In this document: piece after piece, positions 26,590 to 38,491 of the stretch
How the letters are laid out: each line of letters starts with the position of its first letter
Numbering within the stretch: position 1 is the first letter of the stretch
Source of the DNA: Camillea tinctor
Taxonomy: Eukaryota > Ascomycota > Sordariomycetes > Xylariales > Xylariaceae
Direction: 5' to 3'
NCBI GenBank assembly: GCA_022578605.1
Contig: MU394079.1
Location: forward strand, 335,379 to 399,378
Length of the DNA stretch: 64,000 bases
The notes under the pieces: model-generated
What the model was told of the DNA's origin: nothing
Databases searched by the model: none
The model's input: only the letters and a program-made list of their open reading frames with translations
Made by a program: the position numbers and the translations under genes

Positions 26590-28534
26590 ATGGAGGAAGC
26601 TCAATCCCTTCTAGGACACACCAGTGAGGACGACCAGATACTCCCTACCGCGAAAATGAAAAGCACGAGATTGGGAAAGATACGTGCTTACTGGCTTGGA
26701 TCGGTGGTGTGCATGGGCGGGTTTCTTTTCGGATATGATAGCGGCATGTAAGTACATAACCAGCATTCACATTATAATAGACTGTTTTATTGTCAAGTTC
26801 CTAACAATATAATACAGCGTTGGTGCGTAGTATCAAACTCGACTATGTCGCTATAAATGTCTATCAAAACACGATGCTAACCAGCTATCCTGAAAGGTGG
26901 AGTCTTAACACTTTCATCTTTTCAAGATGATTATCGTTATGGCAGCGGGAACTCAACGCAAACAAGCTCACTTTCGGTTGGCCTTCAGCAATTAGGCGCC
27001 TTTGTGGCTTGTTTCCTAGCTTGGCCTTTCACCGACAAGTTCGGTCGCAAGAACTCTTTAATGCTATCATCCGCTGTCTTTTGCGTCGGCGCTATAATCC
27101 AGACCATCAACACGCATTCCCTTACCGCCTTCTACATCGCTCGAGTCATCGCCGGGCTAGGCTTGGGTGCGGCGACGGTCATTGTGCCGATGTTCAATAG
27201 TGAGATGATGCCCAAAGAAATGCGTGGCCAGGTCGGATCTTTCTTCCAATTGTTTTATACATTCGTATGCAACTTAGAAACATATTTTCCCCTTTGTGAT
27301 TTATCCGCTTACTGTTGATAGGGAATCTTCGTGTCATACTGGGTTGACTATGGTGTATCGAAAGGGGTAGCAGACAACAATCCCGCCCAATGGCAGATCC
27401 CCATCGGTCTGCAACTTGTGCCAGCTGCCTTCCTTGGCTTGGGCATGTTCACAGTGACTGAGAGTACCAGATGGCTGACCAAGAAAGGCCGACATGACGA
27501 AGCATGGGAAAGCTTGCAGTGGATTCGCGGTGAAAACTCCCAAGCAGTTATTGACGAGATGGAAGAGATCAGGGTCGGTGTTGAAGCGGAGGCAAGAGCA
27601 ACGGAAGGATTCCGATTTAAAGGTAAAGAAACCGTACTTACCATGGTATTTCGTGGCTATTTCTTACTGCCCCTATAGAACTACTCGAAGGCGAGAACTT
27701 CAAGCGCGTCTTCGCCGCTTTCGCCATCTTTACTGCCCAGCAGGCAACTGGTGCTACGGCCTTTGCTTATTTTGGACCGCAATACTTCAAGCTCCTTGTT
27801 GGAGATGGGGATCAGAGCTTACTACTGACGGCTATTTTCGGTGCTATCAAAGTTGCGGCCTGTGGCATCTTCGTTTTGTGGTTCTCCGAGCGTCTGTCGA
27901 GACGTCAAGTGCTTATTGGGGGTGCTGTATTTATGGCAGCCTGTCAAATCACCACCGCCGCTGTAGTGAAGGTATACCCTGCTAACACAGAAAATCCTTC
28001 TGTAACGTCCTCGGGTATAGCAACAGTCGCTCTCATCTATCTATTTGTGATTGCATACAACTTTAGTTGGGGGCCAATGCCATGGCCTTATGTAGCCGAG
28101 TAAGTGATGATTGCCCCCTTTAAGATTAAATGTCATTTTGTTGCTGACATTGTATAATATGAAGGATATTTTCTGCTCGTATACGAGAGCCTGGTGTAGC
28201 TATTGGCGTAGCATCCCAGTGGCTCTTCAACTTTGTCTTCTCCCTGACAACTCCCTATATGATCACCGATCTAGGATGGGGGACTTTTCTCCTATGGGGT
28301 AAGTTCAATACAGGAGCCAAAAATACATAATTGCTGTTATACTCACATTTCTGCCTAGGTATCTTCGATGCTGTCATCGCTGTACTTGCATTCTGCTTCC
28401 TTAAAGAAACTAGGGGCTTATCACTCGAAGCAATTGCACATCAACGTTTTCACAAGGGAAAATCAGACAGCACGAGATCGTGGAAAGATCCCGAAGCAGA
28501 GCATCAGGAAACTCCGGAATCATCAACTAGATAG
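26590..28534 (+). CDS. MFS sugar-type transporter
   Basis: Seven exons: 26590-26747, 26818-26822, 26885-27264, 27322-27622, 27679-28099, 28165-28298, 28359-28534; 524 residues. A 12-helix major-facilitator proton symporter of the sugar transporter family in the plasma membrane. Visible signatures are GGFLFGYDSGI in helix 1, the DKFGRKN loop between helices 2 and 3, EMMPKEMRGQVGSFFQLF, STRWL, the aromatic TAQQATGATAFAYFGPQYF of helix 7, and LKETRGLSLE in place of the usual PETKG. Exon 2 is only 5 nt (CGTTG); without it exon 1 (phase 2) cannot join exon 3 in frame. A shorter model starting near 27004 would miss helices 1 and 2. The substrate cannot be told; its position between a sulfatase and a xylosidase suggests a sugar or sugar derivative. 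Confidence 0.94.
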
Positions 28535-29015
28535 TTACGACAAATGACGTTTGGGGTAAAATGAGTGTTTATATTCAGGCAGACCTAAGAAATGAATGAG
28601 CTGTTGTAATCGACACATGTATTTCCCGAAGAAATTATGTGTATCATCAACCGTTGTCTCGCATGAAGGGGCCGATTCACCGCTATAGTTCCGCACCTAG
28701 CAGTTGCCATCAATGTACGAAATTAGCAATAACTTGGAATAACTCAAAAACTTCACATATCCATGATCATATTCCACGTCTTCGGCGTATTTACTCCCGA
28801 GATGCTGGCCCACCACGGCACCTGGGATTGTAGCCATTTTACCCGGAACTTATCCTGTAGTTGGGGATGCGGGGACATCAGTGATATGTATACTCACCCA
28901 CTTACAACCTATAATGCTCAAATAGGGGCCACACTTCGATCAAGTTGAAGCTTGTGGTTGGTTTTAACTATTTTGTGACGCCAAATGACCCGAACTGCTG
29001 CTTATCGCATTGTAC
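28535..29015. other. Intergenic transporter / GH43
   Basis: 481 bases including the promoter of the xylosidase. One CreA-type GCGGGG occurs at 28869-28874. No other gene is seen. Confidence 0.45.
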
Positions 29016-31445
29016 ATGATGATGTGGTGGCTCACTGCCGGCGTCGTACCCGTGTCGGCTACGACCCCTATGCTGCGAGCACTCAACTCGTCCTACTACA
29101 ATCCCATGCTTCCAGGTTTTCATCCCGACCCTAGCTGCATATTTGTTTCCGAGTGGGACGACACGTTTTTCTGTGCATCTTCGAGCTTCAATGCGTTTCC
29201 CGGAGTCCCCCTCCACGCTAGCAAAGATCTACAAAATTGGAAGCTCATCGGTAAGCATATTATAGCATTATAGTTCTTATACATGGTTGATATAGTGTCT
29301 GATAATATAGCCAGGCCACACACTCAATCGGCAGGAGCAACTCCCATGTCTGGCCGAAACTAATAGGTCAACAAGGTGTGTTCTCCTGTTGCTATTTTTA
29401 ACTACATGGTAGGCTAATGAGGCGGTCACGTACAAGCGGAATCTGGGCACCGACACTTCGGTATCACGACGGGATCTTCTGGGTCGTGACAACGCTGGTA
29501 GATGACGACCGTGCCGATGATGATGCATCACGGTGGGATAATGTAAGATAGTTAATATTCCTACTAGTTTCCTACTGCTAATGTGTATCCATTCATCCAG
29601 ATAATATTTAGATCTGACGATCCCTACAACCCCCTTTCGTGGTCTAACGCCACACATTTCGATTTCGAAGGTTACGATACTTCTCCTCTGTGGGACGAAG
29701 ATGGGAAAGCCTACATAGTTGGAGGACATGCATGGAAGGTATTGTAAGTTATATATTTGCGATTGACGTTTCAATCATTGTAACTCATGTCACCAGTCCA
29801 GGGCTCTTGTTAGCGGAAGCGAACCTCTATACTGGGAAGGTCGGAGAATGGTCAAATATCTGGAACGGCACAGGTGGTACGGTGAGTGCAGGCTATTAAC
29901 AGTATTAGGTTAAATCGTTCTATCTGAGGCTGACCCTCTAATGTTCATTAAAAGGCACCAGAAGGTCCACACATATATATCAAGGACAGCTGGTATTATC
30001 TCCTAGCGGCTGAAGGTCAGTCAGCATGAAGCTCTAAACAGTGGCGAATTAACCGATCTTGGCTAAGGAAAATACCACCTTCTTTAGGGGGGACGGGTCT
30101 CGAGCACATGGTTACCATGGCCCGGTCTAGGCACTTATACGGCCCGTACGAAACTAATCCAGCAAACCCGGTCCTTACCAACTCGAACACCTCAAGTTAT
30201 TGTAAGTACGCAGCAGTTTTGATCTATATATATGAATTTATCTTTCTGACGTTTTCCTCTCCCCCAAAAGTCCAAACAGTGGGCCATGCCGACCTGTTTC
30301 AGGACGCATCTGGGAATTGGTAAGCGAGTTTCAAGAAAAACATGATATGTAGTGTATAAACACAATCCATTTTACTCACCTGCTATGTACGTTCAAGGTG
30401 GGGAGTTGCGCTCTCCACGCGCTCAGGGCCGGATTACACGAACTACCCCATGGGCCGTGAGATAGTCCTCGTGCCGGTCACGTGGGCCCCTGATGAATTC
30501 CCGGTATGGTCTCCCGTCTCAGGGGATATGAACGGGTGGGCGCTTCCACCCACAAGTAAGGACATCAACGGCTCTGGGTAAGCCCCCACCCTGATACCAC
30601 AGCGCTTGCTGATAAACTTCCACAAAGACCATTCATCGATGAGGGCGACGTAATCGACTTCGCCCCTGGATCGGCGCTGCCCGCGCACTTTACACACTGG
30701 CGCTTCCCTATCTCGGAATCCTACACCATCGCGCCGCCGGAACACCCGAACGCGCTGCGCCTGCGGCCCTCGCGCCTCAACCTCACGGCGCTCAACGGTA
30801 ATTATGCGGGGCCTGAGGGCCAGACGTTTGTCGGGCGACGGCAGCAGGACACGCTGTTCACTTTCAGCGTGGACCTGGATTTTGCGCCCGAGAATCCCGG
30901 TGATGAGGCTGGTGTGAGCGTATTCCTGACGCAGAACCACCACTTGGATCTCGGGGTTGTCATGTTGCCCCTGAACAGCAGCACTACGGTGTTTCCCGGG
31001 ACAGACAATCCGATACCATTGCGTGAAGGAAACTCGTCTTCACAGCTAATCCCGCAGTTGAGATTCAGGGGCATATCGTATACCGCCGTCCCGGAGGATA
31101 TCATCGCGCCGGTACCCGCGGAGTGGACGGGTAAGACGCTACGGCTTGAGATCCGGGCGAGTAATATGACGCACTACGCCTTCTCTGCTGGGCCAGCCGA
31201 CTCTATGTCGCAGATGAACACCCTGCTGGAGGTATCCAATACTGCAGTCAGCTGGGGGTTCACTGGTAAGTGGAGAAACATACACAGGTACGAGCATCAC
31301 ACAAGAGAAAAGCACTAACGTTGTCTACTATTGCTCAGGGGTAATCCTGGGGATCTATTGCACGACCAATGGGCACGAAATGGGAGGTGAGCCCGCGTAC
31401 TTCTCGAGATGGCGATATATACCGCAGGGGCAGTTTAGGGACTAG
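29016..31445 (+). CDS. GH43 beta-xylosidase / arabinosidase
   Basis: Eleven exons: 29016-29250, 29315-29375, 29437-29542, 29601-29743, 29797-29881, 29955-30015, 30088-30201, 30271-30319, 30398-30577, 30628-31265, 31339-31445; 592 residues. A five-bladed propeller hydrolase that releases xylose (or arabinose) from xylo-oligosaccharides. The catalytic base is Asp38 in GFHPDPS, the pKa-tuning Asp is in YDTSPLWDEDG (about 160), and the acid is Glu213 in APEGPHIY. A C-terminal beta-sandwich (about 350-592, the GH43_C2 type, with TLFTFSVDLDF and EIRASNMTHYAFSAG) closes the active site. The N-terminus is short and hydrophobic (MMMWWLTAGVVPVSA), possibly a weak signal peptide; no in-frame ATG lies upstream before the stop at 28986. 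All ten introns have canonical GT-AG ends and phases that keep the conserved motifs intact. Confidence 0.97.
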
Positions 31446-32136
31446 GCTGGGCTGAGGAGGATCGGTGGTTCCAAGTATAATCCCTGTAGGTATAGGGAAA
31501 GCGATCTATAGTTTATACTCTATAGTTTGTACTTTACCACAGCTGAGATAGATAAAAGCCCCTTGCTTAGTAACGCTGACATCGTAAGAGGCTGTCTCAC
31601 GTAGTATCAAAATGATTGAGCATGTTAAACCTCAGAACTAGCGAATCCTCATCTAAATGCGCGCTGACAAAAAGAGCTGTTCTTGTAGTCGTGAAACCAG
31701 AAACGCCCAAGTCACGAACTGGAGGCACAAGAATTATGTGAAACCCTCTACCCCAAAACCAGAGTTTAGGGAATAGAGGGCGTTTATATGCAATGTGAAT
31801 TGTAAAAGTATGTGCAAGAAGCGAATGTATGTATGTACAAGGTGGTACGAAATGGTAAATGCGAAAAAAGGCCGTCCAACATGCCGTCATAAACATCAAT
31901 GGATGCACCGAGGCATCCCCCTACACCAAAAGGTATGTCGTAACATATACAAGAAGGGTAAAATATGTAAGTCAAGGTAACTTTGAACAACGAAGCGAAA
32001 TGGAAAAAGCAAATCATCCTCCAGCGCCAAATCGGCGAACGAAAGTCTGCCGACAACTTATCCTACCCCCTTCCATGTAATCCTCTATCATATCTTAAGA
32101 AAGACAGCAAGATAGACATCGTCGTGCGAGCGTGGT
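31446..32136. other. Convergent intergenic GH43 / GH16
   Basis: 691 bases of shared 3' flank between two converging glycoside hydrolase genes. Small overlapping frames on both strands are not supported. Confidence 0.5.
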
Positions 32137-33089
32137 TTAAGATACGTAGTGCGAGACGTACGCAACTTCCATCATGCTGCCCCACCCGTCTAGAGTGTTG
32201 GCATTCGGGGCGCCAGGCTGTAAAAAAAGGGGGTAACTTGTCAGCAGAAGAACAAAGCCAAATCTCACATCATATATATACACCACGCATTTGAAAAATA
32301 AAGGAAAGAAAAACTTACCCAGTTCCCACCCACAGCCACATTGAGGATGAAATACACCGGCGACCCGGCCAGCGAATTCCACACGCTCTGGGAGCCGATC
32401 TGCGCGCCGCTGATCTGCTGGAACTGCGCGCCATCGCGGTACCACGTGATAGTCTCGCCGGTCCAGGAGCTGGCGCGGCGATCCCACACGATGCGCCAGG
32501 TGTGCCAGCCCTGGTCGGGGATGGCGGTGGTGCCGGCCAGGCCGCTGGGCTCGTTGCACGCGCCGCCGGGGTACACGTCGCAGTGGGCGGTGCCGTAGCC
32601 GGTCAGCACGCCGTTGACGGTCTCCATGACGTCGAGCTCGCCGCACGCGGGCCACGCCGTGCCCGTGCGGATCGAGTTGCCCAGCAGCCAGAACGCCGGC
32701 CAGATCCCCTGCTTGTTCGCGATCGCGTTGTCCCCGAACCGGATCTTGGCCTCGCCCATCGTCAGCCCGCCCGCCACCGGCGTGAACGTGTACTTGCTCT
32801 CCACCCGCGCGGATGTCCACTGCCCCGAGCTGTCCTTGCGCGGCACGATTTGCAGCGTTGCGCCCCCGCTCAGCTGCATGTTGTTCGTGGAGGTCGTGTA
32901 TTGCTGCCACTCGTTGTTCACGTTGATCCCCGTGATGATGTTCCAGTTGTTCGTGTTGATCATCTGGCCCGCTGCGCCGTCGAACGTGTCTGCCCACACG
33001 GTGTTGTAACCGCTGTACCCGGGCACGGCCTCGGCTGAGACGGTCGTGGCGGTGGCCGCCAGGGCGAGGGTTAGGACTTTCTTGAACAT
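32137..33089 (-). CDS. Secreted GH16 endo-beta-1,3(4)-glucanase
   Basis: Two exons, 33089-32319 and 32217-32137, give 283 residues. A laminarinase-like beta-jelly-roll enzyme that cuts beta-1,3 (and mixed-linked) glucans outside the cell. The signal peptide is clear (MFKKVLTLALAATATTVSA, cleavage after residue 19). The catalytic GH16 motif ELDVME places the nucleophile at Glu151, the assisting Asp at 153 and the acid/base at Glu156. WPAFWLLG and GWHTWRIVWD are also family-typical. The intron is phase 0 after Trp257 of GGNW; the second exon finishes the last strand (DGWGSMMEVAYVSHY). A model that reads through the intron would end in an artificial tail. No binding module or GPI anchor. Third base GC is much higher than its surroundings, as in strongly expressed fungal genes. 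Confidence 0.97.
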
Positions 33090-36000
33090 GGCTTCTTTTC
33101 TGCGGTATATGGTATATATAATGCCTGGTATTTATGGTGGTTTTTTTCTTGTCTGCTTGGTTAAGGAGGGGATATGTGCTTGGTCTCACTAGGAGATGTA
33201 GAGATATGTAAAGATACAATGATGAAAGTAATGGCTATGTATGTATGCGTATATGGGAATATATACAAGGCGAAGTGAAGTAAAGTTGAAGTGTTAAGTG
33301 TAAGTGGCCAAAGGAATGTCAGACACCAGCTGTAAAAGATCACGATATAGAAGGAGAGGAAAGGGAGTGTTTGATGGTTGACACAAAGAAGCATCGCTCG
33401 ATAGGGAAGGATGTGCGGTCCATTATATAGTAGACGATGGACCCAGTCGTCTGGTATGTGAGAGAAGGAAAGGAATAAATTGTATGACTACCCTCGCATA
33501 TTTTCAACTCAGTACACAACTAAGGTTTAACATGGCTACAGATGGATGGGTAAGGTGACCAGGGGCCTAGCCAGTAGACGCGCAAGGCAGCTCTACCATA
33601 CTAAAACCATAAGAGCTACTGCCCAAAGAACCACGCGCAGTGGACCACGAGTCTAGTGTGAAAGAGGTATATGGGATGGGAGTTTTACAGAAGCAAGAAA
33701 TGAATATAGTAGACTACCCTGAAGGAGGGGGAGGGGAAGAAAGAGGCGAGTTACCTGCCAGACCGGTGATCGTCGTGTTACATCTGCCTTCGCCGAAAAG
33801 GACCAGGGCTGCCGGACATCTCAGCAAGGAGAGAGAAGAAAAAGGTATCAGTTAAATCCTGTTGTTGGATTCCTAGTGCCACCAGTAACACACGGCGCAT
33901 GGCTATTGGCAAGTTGTGTGACCCCCGGGGAGAGAGGAGAGATTAGATGACATGGGCACTCGACGCCTTAGTTCTGCGACATGGGGAGGTCAGCCTTTTT
34001 TTGGTCGAAAGTGTGTGTATGTAAGTAATACAGATGAGGAGAGCCCTCTCATTTGTGAACGACGTTCTAGATTCTCCCCGAGCCAAATGTAACGACCAAG
34101 GGGGGGGGCTATAATCCGTTCCTAGATCCGAAAGATGACTGCGATCCCTGGGTCCAAACAATAAGCGTCTATCATGTTCGGCGTCGGCATTGGTCGTAGA
34201 TCATCTCTCCCCCTGCTCGTCGGTCGGGCCCCGCATCGCATGCCAGAATGTGTCGACATCGGAAACACAACGCACAGTCAAATATGGATCCCGTGGGGGG
34301 GGGATACAATGATTTGCAGCCCTTGAACCACGGCCTTGGGGTACAATAACATGGCAACTGGCTCTCAAAACCAAGATACATATACATGGCAAGAGAAACA
34401 ACGAATAGAGTGAGCCCTAGGGGAAACTCTTGACGTTGCGTCACCTGTGACTTGTTGTTGTCGGCAAGTGTTCCCGTGGGAGGGTTCGCATGCGGTGCCT
34501 ATCCAGGGATTCCCCAGTGCTCCCTGACTGTAGTAGTTAAAAATGTCTTGGTCTCTTGGGTTCCACCTGATGCCAACATAGAGTGTCATGTACCTGCGCG
34601 GGCCCGCGTGGTTTGCCCTCGCCAGGATCTGGGAAGGATGAACTAGAGCCGAGTTAATTTATTGGAGAAGTTCCTTTTTTTTGCTAACTTGTGCCTAATA
34701 ATGCCATACCCAGTCTGCCAGGCCACGCCTATTTGTCCATTCATCAGTGGCCAGGGGGGGGGGGGATTTCAATCGTGCAGCATTTGAAAATGCCCCTGAA
34801 AGCCCTAATTGGGAAGCTCGCAGGGGTCCGAGGAAGCGCCGGACGAGCTCTCACGCCCAGAGGTTGTTAAAGTGAGATCACAAGCCTGGACAGCATCGGA
34901 GAAGTCATCGCAAGGTTTTTTTTGGGCTCTCGGGGATATCTTCTACTTTGGGTTATGCCATCGGCCGGCCTGCCAACCTGCCAACCTGCTAACTCAGCAT
35001 GCAGACATCGGTTACGCCAAAATAGAGGAAGAAGGAAAAATAAACACGTTGCTCAACCTGGTAGGGATGGACGTAACGTGCCTTTCCAAGACAAACAGCA
35101 GCCTCATTCTTATCATTCGACGATGGAGTGTTACCCGATACCTGCAGTCAGGCTCAGTATCGCAAAGTGTTGCTGCCAGGCTGGGGTGAGTAGTATCAGT
35201 AATCCTTTCAACCTGACTACAACTATGGCTTCTCACTCACTTATGAGAGGCTTCTTTCAACCTGGACTACGGGGATGTTGCCTTTGCAACCTGTCACATC
35301 ATACATGAGGCTTTAGATGAGCATGTATTATGTTCCAGATGCAAATGCATCGTGCCCGATATCGCTTGGTGAATACCACCACCAGACGTGTTCCACTCAT
35401 GGTCCTGATATCGTAGTCTCGCGAGAAGACACATGCATCACCACTTTCACTTTCACTTTCAGGCTTGGGTACCATCAGAAGGATCTAGAAATCAAGATAG
35501 AGCTGATCCTGTGATATCGCGATATTTCCACTAGGTTAGGCGGATTAACCATGCGTCGGGATTCCTTCGGTGGATTCAGGAGCAAGAAGAATCCGGTAGA
35601 AAATTTTCCTTTTGGGGTTTTTGCTTTTTTTTTCTCCGTATGCTACATAACGTGCTTTCCTTTACGCCGATTTTCTCAAAACGAAAGTGATCTATTGATC
35701 GGCGAAGGCGGGAAATCTTACAATTTGGAGGCTTGACGACCGCTTCGGAACTCATATTGTTGGCACGGAAAAGTCAGCAGTAATGAACAAATTATTGAGA
35801 TGTTAAAATGGCTTCATTCTTGAATAGTAGTCAAGATGACGAGATGTGGCCTTTTTTCTTCCGTCGATATTGAATATGGTAAGACAATACTAGAATTATT
35901 ATATTCTAGTCCTTATATCAGCAATTCACGTTATGGATCTCATAAATCTAGCAGAAGTAGTAGTGATCAAAATGGGCAAGAGGGAAATCATCTGTGATGA

Positions 36001-36140
36001 AATCGTAATATTAAAATCCCCGCGCAAAAGCGCCAAGCTGGCATGCTGTCTGTTCGATATACGACGCTTGTGCTGGGATAGTTCTTTCTCTATGGGAGAG
36101 GTTGAAGCTAGACAGTTTTCGGCCCTTAGCCCCTATTGTT
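33090..36140. other. 3-kb intergenic region between GH16 and BFR2
   Basis: No gene is supported; the longest frame (34809-35189) looks random. Three homopolymeric G runs of 9, 9 and 12 occur at 34100-34108, 34295-34303 and 34754-34765, and a CACTTT-type repeat near 35440-35461. The left end is the promoter of the glucanase, which has TATA-rich sequence near 33105-33121. Confidence 0.55.
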
Positions 36141-38029
36141 CTAGTTTCTGAAAAGCCGCAGGCCATCGTCCTCGATAGGTACGCCTCCCATCTCCTCATC
36201 GGACACATCCTCGTCTTCATGAAGTACCATCTTCTGGCCGAATAGGGTTCCAAAGAAACGATCGATGGCGCTCTGTTCCCATGACCTGCGATCCTCGGGC
36301 GCCATGAAGTTTTGGAGTTTCTCGTGAACATTAAAGCGCATCTTCCTGCCCTTACTAGCCTTAGTGTCCACATGCCGTTTAGCCTTGGCTTCTTTGGCGG
36401 CGGTGTAACGGATGGTTGCAGCTTGTGCACCCGCACCCGACGAATCCCCTGTTCGTTGGTCAACCAGTTCCTTGAGTAATAGTTGGTAAAAGTCCGCATC
36501 ATCGAAGATATGGGCATCCTCGTTGACCTTCTTAGCAACCTGAGCTGGGGCACAGCTTCGTGGGGTCCGCGTGCGCTTGATAAGTCGCTCTGGCGCCTCA
36601 AGCTCCTCATCCAACATGGTGGTTAGGGGTTTCTCAGAGGTAGCAGCAAACTTGCGAGATGACCTGTCCACAGCCCTCATGTTTCTGGCACTATGAGACC
36701 ACTTCTGTAGCACTGCCTTCCGACGTGCAATTGCTCGCTGCTCAACAGCTTCCATATCGTCCCATATATCCTGGCTTGGGGTATCGCTGCTGGCGACTCG
36801 TTTCCTTTTCTGCCCCGTCTTCATAGGTTCAGTTTGGATGGTAGTACGGAAGTTGTCAATCGCATTCCAAAGCTTGATTGCGGCAGCTTCTGCAGCCTCG
36901 TAGGGCTCCAGCTGGTCTGGTGAATCTTCCACGGTGTTGAAAGAGTTGACAGCAACCAGTGACTTCTGTAATCGTATGCGAACATTGAGCAGGGCATCGA
37001 ATGCTTTGCGCTGCTTTCGTACGGCCCTTCCCTTGGCAACATCCTTCTGTAGAGCAGCTGACAGTGAGCTAGACACGGTCCGTTGTCCAGCATTCATCAT
37101 TTCTTTCACGGTTGCCCGGTCTGCTCCATTGACACGGGAAGGCTCCTCCAATCCTTCGTCATCATCTTCCTCTTCATCATCATCTTCTTCTTCAGATCCA
37201 AGCTCACTTCCCTCTTCGTCAGACTCTTCTGCCTCGTCATCAATGAATCCATTGACTTCTGAATCGTCCGAAAGGTCGTCTTCATCCAAACCTTCATCAT
37301 CGTCAAGCTCGGCGCCATCTTCACTTTCTGGATCTTCATCTTCATCTTCGTCTCCAGAAGCCATCCAATCTGCAGCAGTAGCCCGTGTCGCGTGTTTTCC
37401 CCCGTTTATCGTAGGCTTCGAGCTGCCCCTGAAGACGTAATTTTTAAATTTCTTCTCGTCCTCCTCATCAAAGGCATCGTCGCTATCGATCTCGGCGTCG
37501 CTCTGATCTTTCTGATCGAGTTCGAGGTCCGCGGTATCGGGATCATCAAAGTCCTCTTCAGCGTCTGCTCCGTCTTCTTCTTCGTCTTCTTCCTCACTCA
37601 TGTCCTCATCGGATTCGGCTTCGAGAGCTGAGCGGGTAACTCGCGTGCCTGGGTACAGACTTGGGGTGCCTTGACCCCGACGGCGTAGTTTACTTTTGCT
37701 GGGCGCAATTGTTAGCCAGAGTCTCTCTCTCTCTCTCTTTTTTTTTTTTTTTCCTTTTTCCTTTTTCCTTTTCCCTTTTATATGCTGATTCAAAACATAC
37801 CTTACTTGCACGTAGTGTTCGGTGCCGGCTTGCTCATCTTCACTTGCGCTACCGCTTGAATCGCTTTCTTCAGGTGCCTCGGCTTCTGGGTCGTAGTCTG
37901 CGCATACCAGTTTAATTAACCAATACTTATAAAAATAAAAATAAAATAAAATAGTTTTTATGTATTACCTTGTACAGGGCGTTCTTCCCAATCGGCAAAT
38001 TGCCGCGCGTGTCCCTTGGGCTTCCCCAT
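36141..38029 (-). CDS. BFR2: BFR2 / AATF-family rRNA processing factor
   Basis: Three exons, 38029-37969, 37897-37801 and 37698-36141, give 571 residues (yeast Bfr2 is 534). A nucleolar component of the small-subunit processome (with Enp2 and Lcp5) needed for 18S rRNA maturation. The N-terminus MGKPKGHARQFADWE and the HYVQVSKSKLRRR segment are conserved in the family. Residues 75-235 are strongly acidic. The AATF/Che-1 region (about 240-400) includes RIRLQKSLVAVN, and the TRAUB domain (about 425-545) includes FDDADFYQLLLKELVDQR, KASKGRKMRFNVHEKLQNFMAP and SAIDRFFGTLFGQ. Exons 1 and 2 join at VQ-DYDPEAEAPEE, with a 71-nt intron; intron 2 has a 50-base pyrimidine run on the plus strand. The gene shares a 462-bp divergent promoter with IND1. 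Confidence 0.96.
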
Positions 38030-38491
38030 TGCTAAAAGCGCAATATGAATCAAATGAAGAAACGAAAGAGAAGAAAGTAAAGAAGATCTTCGACTTACAC
38101 AACTTCAGATTTTTTGTTCTAAACAGTGGAGACTAATTCGAAAAACCTTAGCGGTGGGGAATGGCAGTATAATTATTTAGCTTACAACTAGGTTAAGCTA
38201 GTGGGGTCTGCTTCTACTCTAGATCCACCTTTGCGTCTATAATTTAAGTTAACCTATAACGCTGGTAGAACCCCCCGACATTGCAATATCATATTATATT
38301 CTTTACAATTCAATATTCGATATTCGACACTGGATACAGTTTGTTCGAGTACTTCACTTGTCTAAGCTATACCAAAAATAAGAGGAACTATGTCGGTGCT
38401 CATCATTTACATGGTCCAACCATAAAATCAAATCAAAAAAAGGAAAAGAAAAAGAAAAGCCATTTAAAACCTATACCTCTATCATATCACG
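38030..38491. promoter_or_regulatory. Shared divergent promoter BFR2 / IND1
   Basis: 462 bases between two start codons in opposite directions, AT-rich with no third gene. A bidirectional promoter joining a ribosome-assembly gene and a mitochondrial assembly gene is inferred from layout only. Confidence 0.5.

Noticed and set aside
32137..33219. 360-residue alternate frame over GH16
   Set aside because: Arg/Gly-rich shadow caused by high GC; the GH16 frame carries the catalytic motif and signal peptide.
34809..35308. Two overlapping plus-strand frames of about 126 residues
   Set aside because: No codon bias, domain or splice continuation.
36934..37440. 168-residue Ser-rich plus-strand frame in BFR2
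   Set aside because: It is the antisense of the Asp/Glu tract of BFR2.
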